Made by a program: the position numbers and the translations under genes | The notes under the pieces: model-generated | The model's database searches: none | Told to the model about the DNA's origin: nothing | The model's input: the letters and a program-made list of their open reading frames with translations, nothing else | Part shown: one piece after another, positions 26,271-34,470 of the stretch | Layout: each line of letters starts with the position of its first letter | How positions within the stretch are numbered: position 1 is the first letter of the stretch | NCBI GenBank assembly: GCA_035516035.1 | Contig: DATJAS010000006.1 | Span: 1-64,000, forward strand | Direction of reading: 5' to 3' | Length of the DNA: 64,000 nt | DNA from: Fen-1273 sp035516035 | GTDB taxonomy: Bacteria; Bacteroidota; Ignavibacteria; UBA10030; UBA6906

Positions 26271-26807
26271 ATGAAGAGATGGAAGACTCTGCTCGCGGTC
26301 TCCTTTTTGCTGCCGCTGGCCGCCTCCGCCGGGGAGAAACTCCGCGTCGGCGACGCGGCCCCGGATTTCACGCTCCCCGCGGCAACGCAGGATACGATCG
26401 AATTTCACGGCATACGCCTCTCGGGCGTGGTCGGGAAGCAGGAGATCATACTCGCCTTCTACCCCGCGGACTGGAGCGGGGGCTGCACGAAGGAGATGTG
26501 CACGATGAGGGATAACTTCCGCGACCTCGGCTCGCTCGGCGCCACGGTCTTCGGCATCAGCGGCGACTATGTCTTCTCGCACCGCCAGTGGGCAAAGGCC
26601 CTGGGGCTCCCCTTCACGCTCCTCTCCGACCATGACCATCACGTCGCGCGGGCGTACGCAAGCTACAACGAACAGTCGGGGTTCAACCAGAGAACAGTCT
26701 ACGTCATCGACAGAGCGGGGAAGATCGCCTACATCGATCCCGCGTACGTCGCCGGGTCCGAGGATTCGTTCGCAAAGCTCAAGAGCGCACTCTCGGCGCT
26801 CCACTGA
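26271..26807 (+). CDS. Exported peroxiredoxin, AhpC/TSA family, BCP-like
   Basis: The 178-residue product starts with a signal peptide (LLAVSFLLPLAASAG), unusual for this family. The active site reads FYPADWSGGCTKEMC, with the peroxidatic Cys and a second Cys five residues later as in bacterioferritin-comigratory proteins. G-D-A-A-P-D-F-T-L-P is the conserved N-terminal motif. It should reduce peroxides in the periplasm, with a thioredoxin-like partner not seen here. The start has GGAAGGA upstream. Confidence 0.88.
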   Translation: MKRWKTLLAVSFLLPLAASAGEKLRVGDAAPDFTLPAATQDTIEFHGIRLSGVVGKQEIILAFYPADWSGGCTKEMCTMRDNFRDLGSLGATVFGISGDYVFSHRQWAKALGLPFTLLSDHDHHVARAYASYNEQSGFNQRTVYVIDRAGKIAYIDPAYVAGSEDSFAKLKSALSALH

Positions 26808-26825
26808 CCAGAGGCCACACCAGCC

Positions 26826-28643
26826 ATGCCCGCACGCACCCACTTCACGCTCGCGCTCCTCGTTCTTCTCGCGTCCCCCCTCCCGGCACAACAGGGGGAA
26901 TCCGCCATTGCTGCATCAGACATCCGGGCCCACATCCGCTATCTTGCCTCCGACGAGCTCGCCGGCCGTGCCACGGGATCGCCGGGCAACGTCATGGCCG
27001 CCGCATACATCGCGCGGCTGCTCGGGGAGTGGCAACTGGAGCCCATGGGTGACAGCGGAACGTACTACCAGCATTTCACGGTCGTGACGGGTGTCCGCGC
27101 AGGCGGGGGCAACGCGCTCCGGGCCGAGGGACGGGCGCTCCCCGGCGGGACGATCGTCGGAACGACAAACGTCGATTTCACGCCCCTCGGCTTCTCCACG
27201 GAAGCCACGGTGTCGGGGGGCCTCGTCCTCGCCGGGTACGGGATCACCTCCGCGGATTCGGCATACGACGACTACCGGAACCTCGACTGCAGCGGGCGCA
27301 TCGTGATCGTGCTGCGCTACAGCCCCGACGGGAGCGACCCGCACGGGGCGCTCTCCCGCTACAGCGCGTTTCAGACAAAGACGCGCACGGCGAGGGAGCG
27401 GGGCGCCGCGGGGCTCATCGTCGTCACCGGGCCCGCCGACGAGTCGGAGGACCGGCTGATGCCCCTCCGGTATGACCAGGGATTCCCGAACGGGGGCATC
27501 CCCTGCATCACCGTCCGCCGCGAGTTCGCCGACAGGCTCATCGCCGCCGCCGGCTGGACGATCGGGGCCGTGCAGGACTCGATCAGGCGGCGCAGTGCGC
27601 CGGTCGCCTTCGCCGTGCCGGGCGTGACCGTCACGCTCACGACGGACCTCGCACGGATCACGGAACGGACGGCAAACGTGATCGCGCGGCTTCGCCCGGC
27701 CGACCCGGCAATGGAAGACCAGGCACTCGTCATCGGCGCGCACTTCGACCACCTCGGCATGGGGGGAGAGGGCTCCGGCTCGCTGCAGCCCGACACGGTG
27801 GCGATCCACCACGGTGCCGACGACAACGCCTCGGGAACAGCCGGGCTCCTGGAACTGGCCAGGGCGTTTGCCGGTGAGCGCGCCTCGCTCGGCCGCTCGC
27901 TCGTCTTCGCTTTTTTCTCCGGCGAGGAGCTCGGCACGCTCGGTTCCGCCTACTATGTCAGCCACCCGGCGGTCCCGCTCGACCGCACCGTGGCGATGCT
28001 CAACATGGACATGGTCGGCCGGCTCACCGGGAAGGCGCTGACGGTGAACGGGACGGGTACGTCCCCCGCCTGGGAGGGAGTCCTGGACCGGGAGAACGCC
28101 GATTCGTCGCTCTCTCTCACGCGCGTGCCTGACGGGTACGGGCCCAGCGACCACGCGCAGTTCTACGGGAAGGACGTCCCCGTCCTCTTCTTCTTCACAG
28201 GGACGCACGCGGACTACCACAGGCCTTCCGACACGTGGGACAAGATCAACTATCCGGGCGAGGAGAAGGTGGTCCGGTTCGTCTACCGGGTCGCGCTCGA
28301 CATCGACCGCGCCCGGTCGCGCCCCCCGTTCACGCGCGCCGCCGCCGCGCAGAGCCCGGGCGGGGACGCGCGCGCATTCCGCACGACGCTGGGGATCATC
28401 CCCGAATACAGTTTCAGCGGCAACGGGATGAAGATCGGCGTGGTGCGGCCGGGGGGACCCGCAGAGAAGGCGGGGTTGAAGCCGGGTGACGTCATCGTGC
28501 GCATGGCAGGGCGGACGATCGTCAACATCTATGACTACATGGAGATGCTGGGGAAGCTCAAGGGGGGTGACAGGGCGGATCTGGTAGTCATGCGGGACGG
28601 ACGCGAAGTCCTCTGTACGGCCGAGATGGCGGGGCGGAAATGA
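26826..28643 (+). CDS. Exported M28 aminopeptidase with PA and PDZ domains
   Basis: The 605-residue product has a signal peptide (LALLVLLASPLPAQ), a PA-like insert around residues 130-250, the M28 zinc peptidase core and a C-terminal PDZ domain (from about residue 510: IGVVRPGGPAEKAGLKPGDVI). Metal and catalytic residues are in place: G-A-H-F-D-H-L-G, G-A-D-D-N-A-S-G, S-G-E-E-L-G, N-M-D-M-V-G and H-A-D-Y-H. It should release N-terminal amino acids from peptides in the periplasm or outside. It lies 18 bp after the peroxiredoxin gene. Confidence 0.9.
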   Translation: MPARTHFTLALLVLLASPLPAQQGESAIAASDIRAHIRYLASDELAGRATGSPGNVMAAAYIARLLGEWQLEPMGDSGTYYQHFTVVTGVRAGGGNALRAEGRALPGGTIVGTTNVDFTPLGFSTEATVSGGLVLAGYGITSADSAYDDYRNLDCSGRIVIVLRYSPDGSDPHGALSRYSAFQTKTRTARERGAAGLIVVTGPADESEDRLMPLRYDQGFPNGGIPCITVRREFADRLIAAAGWTIGAVQDSIRRRSAPVAFAVPGVTVTLTTDLARITERTANVIARLRPADPAMEDQALVIGAHFDHLGMGGEGSGSLQPDTVAIHHGADDNASGTAGLLELARAFAGERASLGRSLVFAFFSGEELGTLGSAYYVSHPAVPLDRTVAMLNMDMVGRLTGKALTVNGTGTSPAWEGVLDRENADSSLSLTRVPDGYGPSDHAQFYGKDVPVLFFFTGTHADYHRPSDTWDKINYPGEEKVVRFVYRVALDIDRARSRPPFTRAAAAQSPGGDARAFRTTLGIIPEYSFSGNGMKIGVVRPGGPAEKAGLKPGDVIVRMAGRTIVNIYDYMEMLGKLKGGDRADLVVMRDGREVLCTAEMAGRK

Positions 28644-28661
28644 CGCCTCCCCGCCGCCGCG

Positions 28662-28850
28662 TCACTTGGGCCGTGTCCTGACGAGCGCGCGGGTCTCCCT
28701 GATGAACGCTTCGGCAAGCCGCACGCGGGCTTCCTCGCTCCTCGCGGCGAGCATATCCTCGCGCCGGGCGCGTATGACGTCTCTGAGCGCCTCCCTGTCG
28801 CGCTCGGGGAGCCCCGCGGTGAACGCATCGAACATGTCCTGTGCCGCCAT
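28662..28850 (-). CDS. Small helical protein, unknown function
   Basis: The 62-residue product is highly charged and helical, with no Cys, signal or membrane segment. A GAGG site precedes the ATG. It lies 21 bp after the flavin reductase gene in the same direction and converges with the M28 peptidase gene. It could be a real small protein or a chance frame; spacing and ribosome site favour real. Confidence 0.45.
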   Translation of the reverse strand: MAAQDMFDAFTAGLPERDREALRDVIRARREDMLAARSEEARVRLAEAFIRETRALVRTRPK

Positions 28851-28871
28851 GACCTCTTCTCCGGTACGGAA

Positions 28872-29354
28872 TTATTTCTGGTAGCGCCAGCCGGTTTCGC
28901 GGAGCGTCAGGACATCCTCCCCCTCCCGGTGCAGCACCGCCTCCACCACCCTGCCGACGAGGAGCACGTGATCCGGCACGTCCATCGCATGAAGAACGCT
29001 GCAGGCGATTGACGCGATCGCCTCCGTGAGAAACGGCGCGCCGTTCCCGGCCCGCACGTAGGGCCTCCCCCCGATCGTGGTACCGGCTGCTTCCGGGGAC
29101 TTCAGGAACGCCTTTGCTGTTTCCCGCGCCCCCTTCGGCAGCAGGTTCACGGAGAAGACGCCCGATGCGCCGATGCATGCCCGCATGCGGGAGTCCGCCT
29201 CGACCGCCATCGCCACGCACGGGGGATCGAACGACACCTGCGTGAGCCAGTTGGCCACCATGGCCATCGGGACGTCCCCGTTGAGCGAACCGACCACGTA
29301 GAGTCCGTACGGGATCAGCTCCAGCACGCGCGCCGGGGAAGCTCCCTCCGTCAC
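28872..29354 (-). CDS. Flavin reductase-like FMN-binding protein
   Basis: The 160-residue product matches the flavin reductase-like split-barrel family: PYGLYVVGSLNGDVPMAMVANWLTQVSFDPPCVAMAV, then F-S-V-N-L-L and DHVLLVGRVVEA. It should bind FMN and reduce it or use it in electron transfer. A GTG start overlapping the DUF971 stop (GTGA) is chosen over a longer form. Its place beside a hemerythrin gene fits a role in oxygen or NO handling, but that is inference. Confidence 0.82.
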   Translation of the reverse strand: MTEGASPARVLELIPYGLYVVGSLNGDVPMAMVANWLTQVSFDPPCVAMAVEADSRMRACIGASGVFSVNLLPKGARETAKAFLKSPEAAGTTIGGRPYVRAGNGAPFLTEAIASIACSVLHAMDVPDHVLLVGRVVEAVLHREGEDVLTLRETGWRYQK

Positions 29355-29683
29355 GCGGCGCCCCGCGCCGCGGCGCACGCGTCGCACTCGCACAGCGAGC
29401 GGAGGTGCTCCCACGTGTAGATCCCCTCGCCGTGACCGTCCCCCCAGCGGAACTGCATGCCGTAATTTCCCACGGCCGCGGCCCCCGCAAGCACGTAGCG
29501 CCCGGGCGCCGCGGCGTCCCGTGCGGGCGGCGCGTATGTCCTGAGCAGCACGGTCTCACCCATACAGCCTGCGCACGGGCAGGCGTCGCGGAGCGAGCGG
29601 AGCGCGACGGGTCCCTGGTGGCCGTCGTCCCAAGTCAGGAGGACCGTCCCACCCGGCAGCTGTTTGAACTGCGTCAGGCGCAC
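29351..29683 (-). CDS. DUF971-domain protein
   Basis: The 110-residue product has the DUF971 layout: L-T-W-D-D-G-H then LRDACPCAGC and, at the end, H-L-R-S-L-C-E-C-D-A-C. The Cys pairs suggest a bound zinc. The domain is also the N-terminal part of gamma-butyrobetaine hydroxylase and is often found with Fe-S cluster carrier proteins. Function here is unknown. Confidence 0.8.
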   Translation of the reverse strand: MRLTQFKQLPGGTVLLTWDDGHQGPVALRSLRDACPCAGCMGETVLLRTYAPPARDAAAPGRYVLAGAAAVGNYGMQFRWGDGHGEGIYTWEHLRSLCECDACAAARGAA

Positions 29684-29696
29684 ACGGAGCTCCCCC

Positions 29697-30182
29697 TCAC
29701 ACCATCCGGCGGGCGACTTCGCGCAGCGCGTCCCTGGTGAGGAACTTCTGCACGAGGGGAAACAGGATGTGGTTTTCCTTGTGGATGTGGTTCACGAAGA
29801 TCTGCACGATGGCCTTCGCAACGGCTTCGAGCTCGGCGGCAGCCGCGGCGTCCGCGCGGCGCGCCCCCACCCGGTCGACGCAGCGGCGGAGGCGGCGGAA
29901 TTCCTTCGTGAGCACGCGGTGGTCGGCGCGCATCAGCTTCGTGGGTCCCTCGACGTAGCGTTCGAGCACCGGGAAGAGAGCCTTCTCCTCGCTCTTGTTG
30001 TGAACGCTGACCTCCACTTCGATGAACTCCACGGCCTTCAGGACTTTGCGGTAGGCCTCGCGGGTGAACCCGTCGTGCACGAGCGAGCGGGTGGCCCGGG
30101 AGAGCGAGGAGAGCTGCACCAGCGCCTCGTCGTGCTCCTGCATGAACCGGGCGATCGGGTCGATATGCCGTCGCGTGGGCAC
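29697..30182 (-). CDS. Hemerythrin-like HHE protein
   Basis: The 161-residue helical protein has the di-iron ligand pattern: E-H-D near residue 15, V-H-N-K-S-E-E-K-A-L-F-P near 60, A-D-H near 85 and N-H-I-H-K-E-N-H-I-L-F-P near 130. Such proteins sense or scavenge oxygen or NO, or repair iron centres. It is co-oriented with DUF971 and flavin reductase genes 13 bp downstream, which suggests a stress module. Confidence 0.85.
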   Translation of the reverse strand: MPTRRHIDPIARFMQEHDEALVQLSSLSRATRSLVHDGFTREAYRKVLKAVEFIEVEVSVHNKSEEKALFPVLERYVEGPTKLMRADHRVLTKEFRRLRRCVDRVGARRADAAAAAELEAVAKAIVQIFVNHIHKENHILFPLVQKFLTRDALREVARRMV

Positions 30183-30195
30183 TGGCGGGGGTCGA

Positions 30196-30495
30196 TCAGA
30201 GGGCTTCCAGCAGGGTGGAGTATTTCATCCCGTTGTCGTCGATGAAGTCGTCGAGCTTGCCGATCAGCGCTTCCGTCTTTTCGTCCTGGTTGTCTTCGAG
30301 CGCGTCGTACTCCTCGACGCTGTTGGTGATGAAGACTTCCGTGAAGTGGTTCTTCTTGCCCCGCGTCTCGTACACCGCGTAGTTCTTCTTTCCCACAGTG
30401 GTGAAATGCTCCTTCATCTGACGGGCGTGCTCCAGGTAGGCCTCCCGGAGATCAGGTTTGACGCCGTAGGTGATGGTGAACATGACTCTGGCCAT
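30196..30495 (-). CDS. Small dimeric alpha/beta-barrel-like protein
   Basis: The 99-residue protein has the alternating beta-alpha layout of the antibiotic-biosynthesis-monooxygenase-like (ABM) fold: MARVMFTITYGVKP, helix, NYAVYETRGKKNHFTEVFITNS, helix. No catalytic residue is evident. It lies 13 bp upstream of the hemerythrin gene. The family assignment is by pattern only. Confidence 0.55.
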   Translation of the reverse strand: MARVMFTITYGVKPDLREAYLEHARQMKEHFTTVGKKNYAVYETRGKKNHFTEVFITNSVEEYDALEDNQDEKTEALIGKLDDFIDDNGMKYSTLLEAL

Positions 30496-30529
30496 GGGGT
30501 TGCGTCCTTTCGATGATGAACTCTCGGGT

Positions 30530-30898
30530 TCAGTATCCCGCCGCGCGAATCTCCCGCTCGCTCATGCCGAAGTAGTGCCCGATCTCGTGGATGAGCGTAT
30601 CACGGAGGACCCCCTTCAGCTCCTCGTCGTCCCGCGCCACCGCGCCGATGTTCTCCCTGTACAGCGTGATGGTGTCGGGGACGACGGCGTACGCGCCGTA
30701 GGAGGCTCCGCGCCTGGTCAGCGGGACGCCCTCGTATAATCCCAGCAGGAGCGTCCCCGGCCTGTACCCCGCCCGCACCGCCCGCCGGGGACGGTCCTCC
30801 ACGACGATGCGGACGTTATCAATAGCCCCGCGGAAGGGCGCCGGGAGCGCGTCAAACACCTCCTGCGCGATCCGCTCGAACTCCTCCCGGCCGATCAT
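30530..30898 (-). CDS. Minimal zincin-like metallopeptidase
   Basis: The 122-residue protein has the zinc motif H-E-I-G-H-Y-F-G-M-S-E near the C-terminus, i.e. HExxHxxGxxE, and the upstream patterns of the short PF06262-type metallopeptidase family (E-F-E-x-I-A-x-E, then G-L-Y-E-G-V-P-L-T-R-R, then ITLYRENI). Substrate is unknown. The start ATG is 2 bp past the stop of the Yip1-like gene. Confidence 0.85.
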   Translation of the reverse strand: MIGREEFERIAQEVFDALPAPFRGAIDNVRIVVEDRPRRAVRAGYRPGTLLLGLYEGVPLTRRGASYGAYAVVPDTITLYRENIGAVARDDEELKGVLRDTLIHEIGHYFGMSEREIRAAGY

Positions 30899-30900
30899 GA

Positions 30901-31593
30901 TCAGGCATGCCTGAGGCCGAATGCCGCGAGCGATGTCAGGCAGATGACGGCCGAGGCGACGATGAGCGCCTTGCCCCTGCCGAACCCGTTCACCACGACC
31001 GTCGCCTCCACGAGCAGCGCGAGCGACCAGAGGAGCGCGGCCCCATCCATTCCCAGCAGCACCACGTACGCCGCGGGATTGATGACGAGGGGAGGGGGAT
31101 TGTTCGAGAAGAAGTAGGTCCCGAACAGTGCGATCTCCACGGGAAAAACGATCACGAGCGAGTACACGACGGGGACAGCCGCGTATGCCACGACGGCCCG
31201 TACGTTCCGGTACGTCCCGCGCCCGCCCAGGAGCCTTCCCAGCCTGTGGACGAGAACGCTCAGGAGGAGCACCAGGACGATGCCGAGGGGGGGGCCGGCG
31301 AGTATGCCCGCCCCCACCAGGAATGCGAGATTCGGAAACCTGGGGCCGAGCGCCCGGAGCCAGATGACCGCGTAGACGCCGGCGATTCCCAGCAGAGAGC
31401 TCAGGACGATGACGTAGTTCTTGTTGCGTGCCAGCGCGATCCGGCGGAACGCGGCGCGCGGGGACTCCATCAAGGCCCAGAGCGTCTCAAATAGATTGAG
31501 GTTATCCACTTTCGTCTGAAGGAAACTCTTACACGAAACGCAGACGACCGCAAATTCGTCGTTCGGCGTTCCGCAGACGGTGCAGGCGATCAT
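30901..31593 (-). CDS. Zinc-ribbon plus Yip1-like membrane protein
   Basis: The 230-residue product begins with a Cys4 ribbon (C-T-V-C-G-T, then C-V-S-C) and a short linker, LWALMESPRAAFRRIA, typical before a Yip1 domain. Five hydrophobic segments follow. Function of bacterial Yip1 proteins is unknown. It is the first gene of the minus-strand group that runs to 28662, with a good promoter at 31629-31657. Confidence 0.7.
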   Translation of the reverse strand: MIACTVCGTPNDEFAVVCVSCKSFLQTKVDNLNLFETLWALMESPRAAFRRIALARNKNYVIVLSSLLGIAGVYAVIWLRALGPRFPNLAFLVGAGILAGPPLGIVLVLLLSVLVHRLGRLLGGRGTYRNVRAVVAYAAVPVVYSLVIVFPVEIALFGTYFFSNNPPPLVINPAAYVVLLGMDGAALLWSLALLVEATVVVNGFGRGKALIVASAVICLTSLAAFGLRHA

Positions 31594-31628
31594 GCGCGTG
31601 GTAACCCGATGGATTTCAAATATTTACA

Positions 31629-31657
31629 AGTATAGCACTTTCCGGCCTGTGAAGCAA
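31629..31657 (-). promoter_or_regulatory. Putative sigma-70-type promoter of the Yip1-hemerythrin operon
   Basis: On the minus strand TTGCTT (31657-31652), 17 bases, TATACT (31634-31629), about 35 bases before the ATG. An AT-rich stretch follows the -10 box. Confidence 0.6.
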
Positions 31658-31684
31658 CGGAATTGTGCGGAAATCGGCGGGCAA

Positions 31685-33073
31685 TTACTGCAGAGGCTCG
31701 AATTTCGCGGTAAAATGGCGCAGCATCGGCGGTTCCTCGGTGATCCGGTATCCTCTCATCGACTCCCGCCTTTCGTGGCAGGCCCGGACCACCTCGATCA
31801 CGTAGTCGATGTGACTCTGGGTGTAGACGCGCCGGGGAATCGCCAGGCGGACCAGCTCCATGCGGGCGGGCACGAACTCCCCCCCTTTATCGGTGCGGCC
31901 GAACATCACGCTGCCGATTTCCACGGAGCGGATCCCCCCCTCGCGGTAGAGCTCGACGACGAGCGATTGCCCGGGGAACTCCCCGGGGGGGATGTGGGGG
32001 AGGAACTTCTTCGCGTTCAGGTAGATGGCATGTCCGCCCGGGGGCATCATGATCGGCACGCCGGAGGCCACGAGCCGCTCCCCGAGATATTCGACGGAAC
32101 GGATGCGGTAGCGGAGGTAGTGCTCGTCGAGCACCTCGTCAAGCCCCTGCGCGATAGCCTCCAGGTCCCTCCCCGCCAGCCCGCCGTACGTGGGGAATCC
32201 TTCGGTGATGACGAGGAGGTTCCGCGCCCTGGCGGCGAGGGCCGGGTCGTTCAGTGCCAGGAACCCTCCCATGTTCACGAGCGCGTCCTTCTTTGCGCTC
32301 ATCGTCGCCCCGTCGGCCCAGGAGAACATCTCCCGCACGATCGTCCTGACGGGAACGTCGGCGTAGCCCGGCTCCCGTTTCTTGATGAACCAGGCGTTCT
32401 CCGCAAACCGGCAGGCGTCCAGGAAGAAGGGGATGCCGTGCGCGCGGCAGATTGCAGATGCCGCGCGGATGTTCGCCATGGAAACGGGCTGGCCGCCGCC
32501 GGAGTTGTTCGTCACGGTCATCAGGCAGACGGGAACGTTCGCCGGTCCCGCTTCCCGGATGAGCGCCTCCAGCGCGGAGGCGTCCATGTTCCCCTTGAAG
32601 TCGGCGATGCGCTCCGGATCAAGCCCCTCCGGCACCGGGAGGTCGACTGCCCTGGCCCCGGAAAACTCGGCGTTCGCCCGCGTGGTGTCGAAGTGGGCGT
32701 TGTTGGGGATCACTTTTCCCGGCCCCCCCAGGAGCGAGAAGAGGATCCGCTCCGCGGCGCGCCCCTGGTGCGTGGGGATGATGAACGCGAAGCCCGTCAG
32801 CTCGCGGACCTTCCGCTCGAAGCGGTAGAAGCTCCGCGCCCCAGCGTACGATTCGTCCCCCTGCATCATCCCCCCCCACTGCTCGGCGCTCATGGCGGCG
32901 GTCCCGCTGTCGGTCAGGAGATCGATCAGCACGTCCTCGGCCGGCACGCAGAAGAGGTTGTAGTGCCCGCGCCGGAGCACCGCCTCACGCTCCTCCGGCG
33001 TGCTGAAGCGGATCGGCTCGACGGACTTGATCTTGAACGGTTCGATGATCGTGTGCATGGCCGGGCCAGTCAT
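31685..33073 (-). CDS. tnaA: Tryptophanase (beta-eliminating PLP lyase)
   Basis: The 462-residue enzyme belongs to the tryptophanase/tyrosine phenol-lyase family: EPFKIKSVEPI, D-V-L-I-D-L-L-T-D-S-G-T, P-T-H-Q-G-R, the PLP lysine in M-S-A-K-K-D, and L-R-H-F-T-A-K at the end. Two specificity spots read like tryptophanase: Asp in F-D-T-T (Thr in tyrosine phenol-lyase) and Ile in R-S-V-E-I-G (Arg in tyrosine phenol-lyase). It should split tryptophan to indole, pyruvate and ammonia. No TnaC-like leader is seen. It overlaps apt by 4 bp; an alternative start is ATG 33058. Confidence 0.8.
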   Translation of the reverse strand: MTGPAMHTIIEPFKIKSVEPIRFSTPEEREAVLRRGHYNLFCVPAEDVLIDLLTDSGTAAMSAEQWGGMMQGDESYAGARSFYRFERKVRELTGFAFIIPTHQGRAAERILFSLLGGPGKVIPNNAHFDTTRANAEFSGARAVDLPVPEGLDPERIADFKGNMDASALEALIREAGPANVPVCLMTVTNNSGGGQPVSMANIRAASAICRAHGIPFFLDACRFAENAWFIKKREPGYADVPVRTIVREMFSWADGATMSAKKDALVNMGGFLALNDPALAARARNLLVITEGFPTYGGLAGRDLEAIAQGLDEVLDEHYLRYRIRSVEYLGERLVASGVPIMMPPGGHAIYLNAKKFLPHIPPGEFPGQSLVVELYREGGIRSVEIGSVMFGRTDKGGEFVPARMELVRLAIPRRVYTQSHIDYVIEVVRACHERRESMRGYRITEEPPMLRHFTAKFEPLQ

Positions 33074-33600
33074 TCCCCTTCGAAGCGGAGGAGCGAGAAG
33101 ACGTCGCGGGGCGCCAGGCACTTCCTTCCCCCCAGCGCCGGGAGCTCGATGATGAACGAAATGCCCGCGATCCGGCCCCCGAGGCGCTCGACCAGCTTGC
33201 ACGAGGCGAGCATCGTGCCGCCGGTGGCCAGGAGATCGTCGTGCATCAGAATCGTCTCGCCGGGGACGATCGCATCGGTGTGCAGCTCCACGGTGTCCGT
33301 CCCGTACTCCAGGGAGTAGGTCTCCCGGATAGCGGGCGCGGGGAGCTTCCCGGGCTTGCGCACGGGGACGAAGCCCGCGCCCAGGCGCAGGGCAAGCGCG
33401 CCCCCCAGGACGAAGCCCCGCGATTCCACGCCGACGACCTTGTCCACGCGGATCCCCGCGTACCGGTCGGCGATCAGGTCGAGCGCCGAGGCCAGTGCCG
33501 GCCCCTGTTTGAACAGCGTCGTCACGTCCCGGAACATGATCCCCGGCCGGGGAAAATCGGGGATCGTCCTGACCGCGGCGAGCAGATCGGCAGTGTCCAT
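33070..33600 (-). CDS. apt: Adenine phosphoribosyltransferase
   Basis: The 176-residue product has the Apt opening IPDFPRPGIMFRDVTTL and the PRPP loop I-L-M-H-D-D-L-L-A-T-G-G-T-M. It salvages adenine to AMP using PRPP. The ATG at 33600 gives normal length and lies 1 bp after the upstream stop; a start at 33627 would overlap the hydratase gene by 26 bp. It is followed directly by the tryptophanase gene. Confidence 0.92.
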   Translation of the reverse strand: MDTADLLAAVRTIPDFPRPGIMFRDVTTLFKQGPALASALDLIADRYAGIRVDKVVGVESRGFVLGGALALRLGAGFVPVRKPGKLPAPAIRETYSLEYGTDTVELHTDAIVPGETILMHDDLLATGGTMLASCKLVERLGGRIAGISFIIELPALGGRKCLAPRDVFSLLRFEGE

Positions 33601-33601
33601 G

Positions 33602-34384
33602 TCACCAGGTGATTTTTTCTTTGGCAAGGAACGCGGCGATGCCCCGCTTGCATTCGGCCGTCATGCGCGCCGCCGCGTTCATGTTCGCGGCAAAATCGAG
33701 GGCGTCGACGAAGCTCATGCCGTGCAGGCGGGCCAGCATCTCCTTGCAGAGTCCCATCGAGGCGGCGCTGTTCTCGGCGCAGAGTGCCGCCCCGAGCGCG
33801 TCCACCGCCGCGGCGAGCCCGTCGTGGGAGACCACCGCGCTCACGAGGCCCGCGCTCCTTGCTTCCTCCGCTCCGAGCACCGAGCCCCCCAGGACAAGCT
33901 CGCGGGCCCTCCCCTCCCCCAGGCGCCGCACCAGGAACACCATGACGATCGCGGGGATGAAGCCGATGTGGACTTCCGTATAGCCGAACGCGGCGTGCTC
34001 ACGGGAGGCGATGATGAAGTCGCACACGCTCGCCAGGCCGCAGCCTCCGGCCAGCGCGGGTCCCTGGACGGCGGCGATCACGGGTTTCCGGAGCTCGTAG
34101 ATGAAGCGGTAGAGCGCCGCCAGGCGGCGGGAATCGGCGCGGTGGGCTTCGAGGTCGTACGCGCCGGTGCGCGCGAGGTATTCGAGGTCCGCCCCCGCGC
34201 AGAAGGCCGGACCGCGTGCGTCGAGCACCACCACCTTCACCGACTGGTCGCGCGCGGCGGCGGTGAACGCGGAGGTCAGCTCCCCCACCATCACGTCGTC
34301 CAGCGCGTTCCGTTTGTCGGGGCGGGCGAGCGTGATTGTGGCGCGTCGTTCACCGCTCGCGTATGACAGCCGGGTGAACTCCAT
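33602..34384 (-). CDS. Enoyl-CoA hydratase/isomerase-family protein, methylglutaconyl-CoA hydratase-like
   Basis: The 260-residue crotonase has the oxyanion-hole segments F-C-A-G-A-D-L and P-A-L-A-G-G-C-G-L-A-S-V-C-D. The catalytic Glu at T-E-V-H-I-G-F is kept; the first Glu of classical crotonase is Gly here. T-E-V-x-I-G-x-x-P-A-x-V is characteristic of LiuC-type methylglutaconyl-CoA hydratases of leucine breakdown, so that is a reasonable alternative to a fatty-acid role. It is first in the operon with apt and tnaA. Confidence 0.8.
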   Translation of the reverse strand: MEFTRLSYASGERRATITLARPDKRNALDDVMVGELTSAFTAAARDQSVKVVVLDARGPAFCAGADLEYLARTGAYDLEAHRADSRRLAALYRFIYELRKPVIAAVQGPALAGGCGLASVCDFIIASREHAAFGYTEVHIGFIPAIVMVFLVRRLGEGRARELVLGGSVLGAEEARSAGLVSAVVSHDGLAAAVDALGAALCAENSAASMGLCKEMLARLHGMSFVDALDFAANMNAAARMTAECKRGIAAFLAKEKITW

Positions 34385-34422
34385 GCGATGAACATAGGGA
34401 TTTCACGCGGCAAACACAAGGT

Positions 34423-34452
34423 CGGCGCCCCCCCGCGGCCGGGGGGGCGCCG
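34423..34452 (-). terminator. GC-rich hairpin after glnA
   Basis: CGGCGCCCCCCC (34423-34434) and GGGGGGGCGCCG (34441-34452) form a perfect 12-bp stem with a 6-base loop. It lies 18 bp past the glnA stop. The T-tract after it is weak. Confidence 0.65.
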
Positions 34453-34470
34453 GACCCGGAGCGCCTCCTC

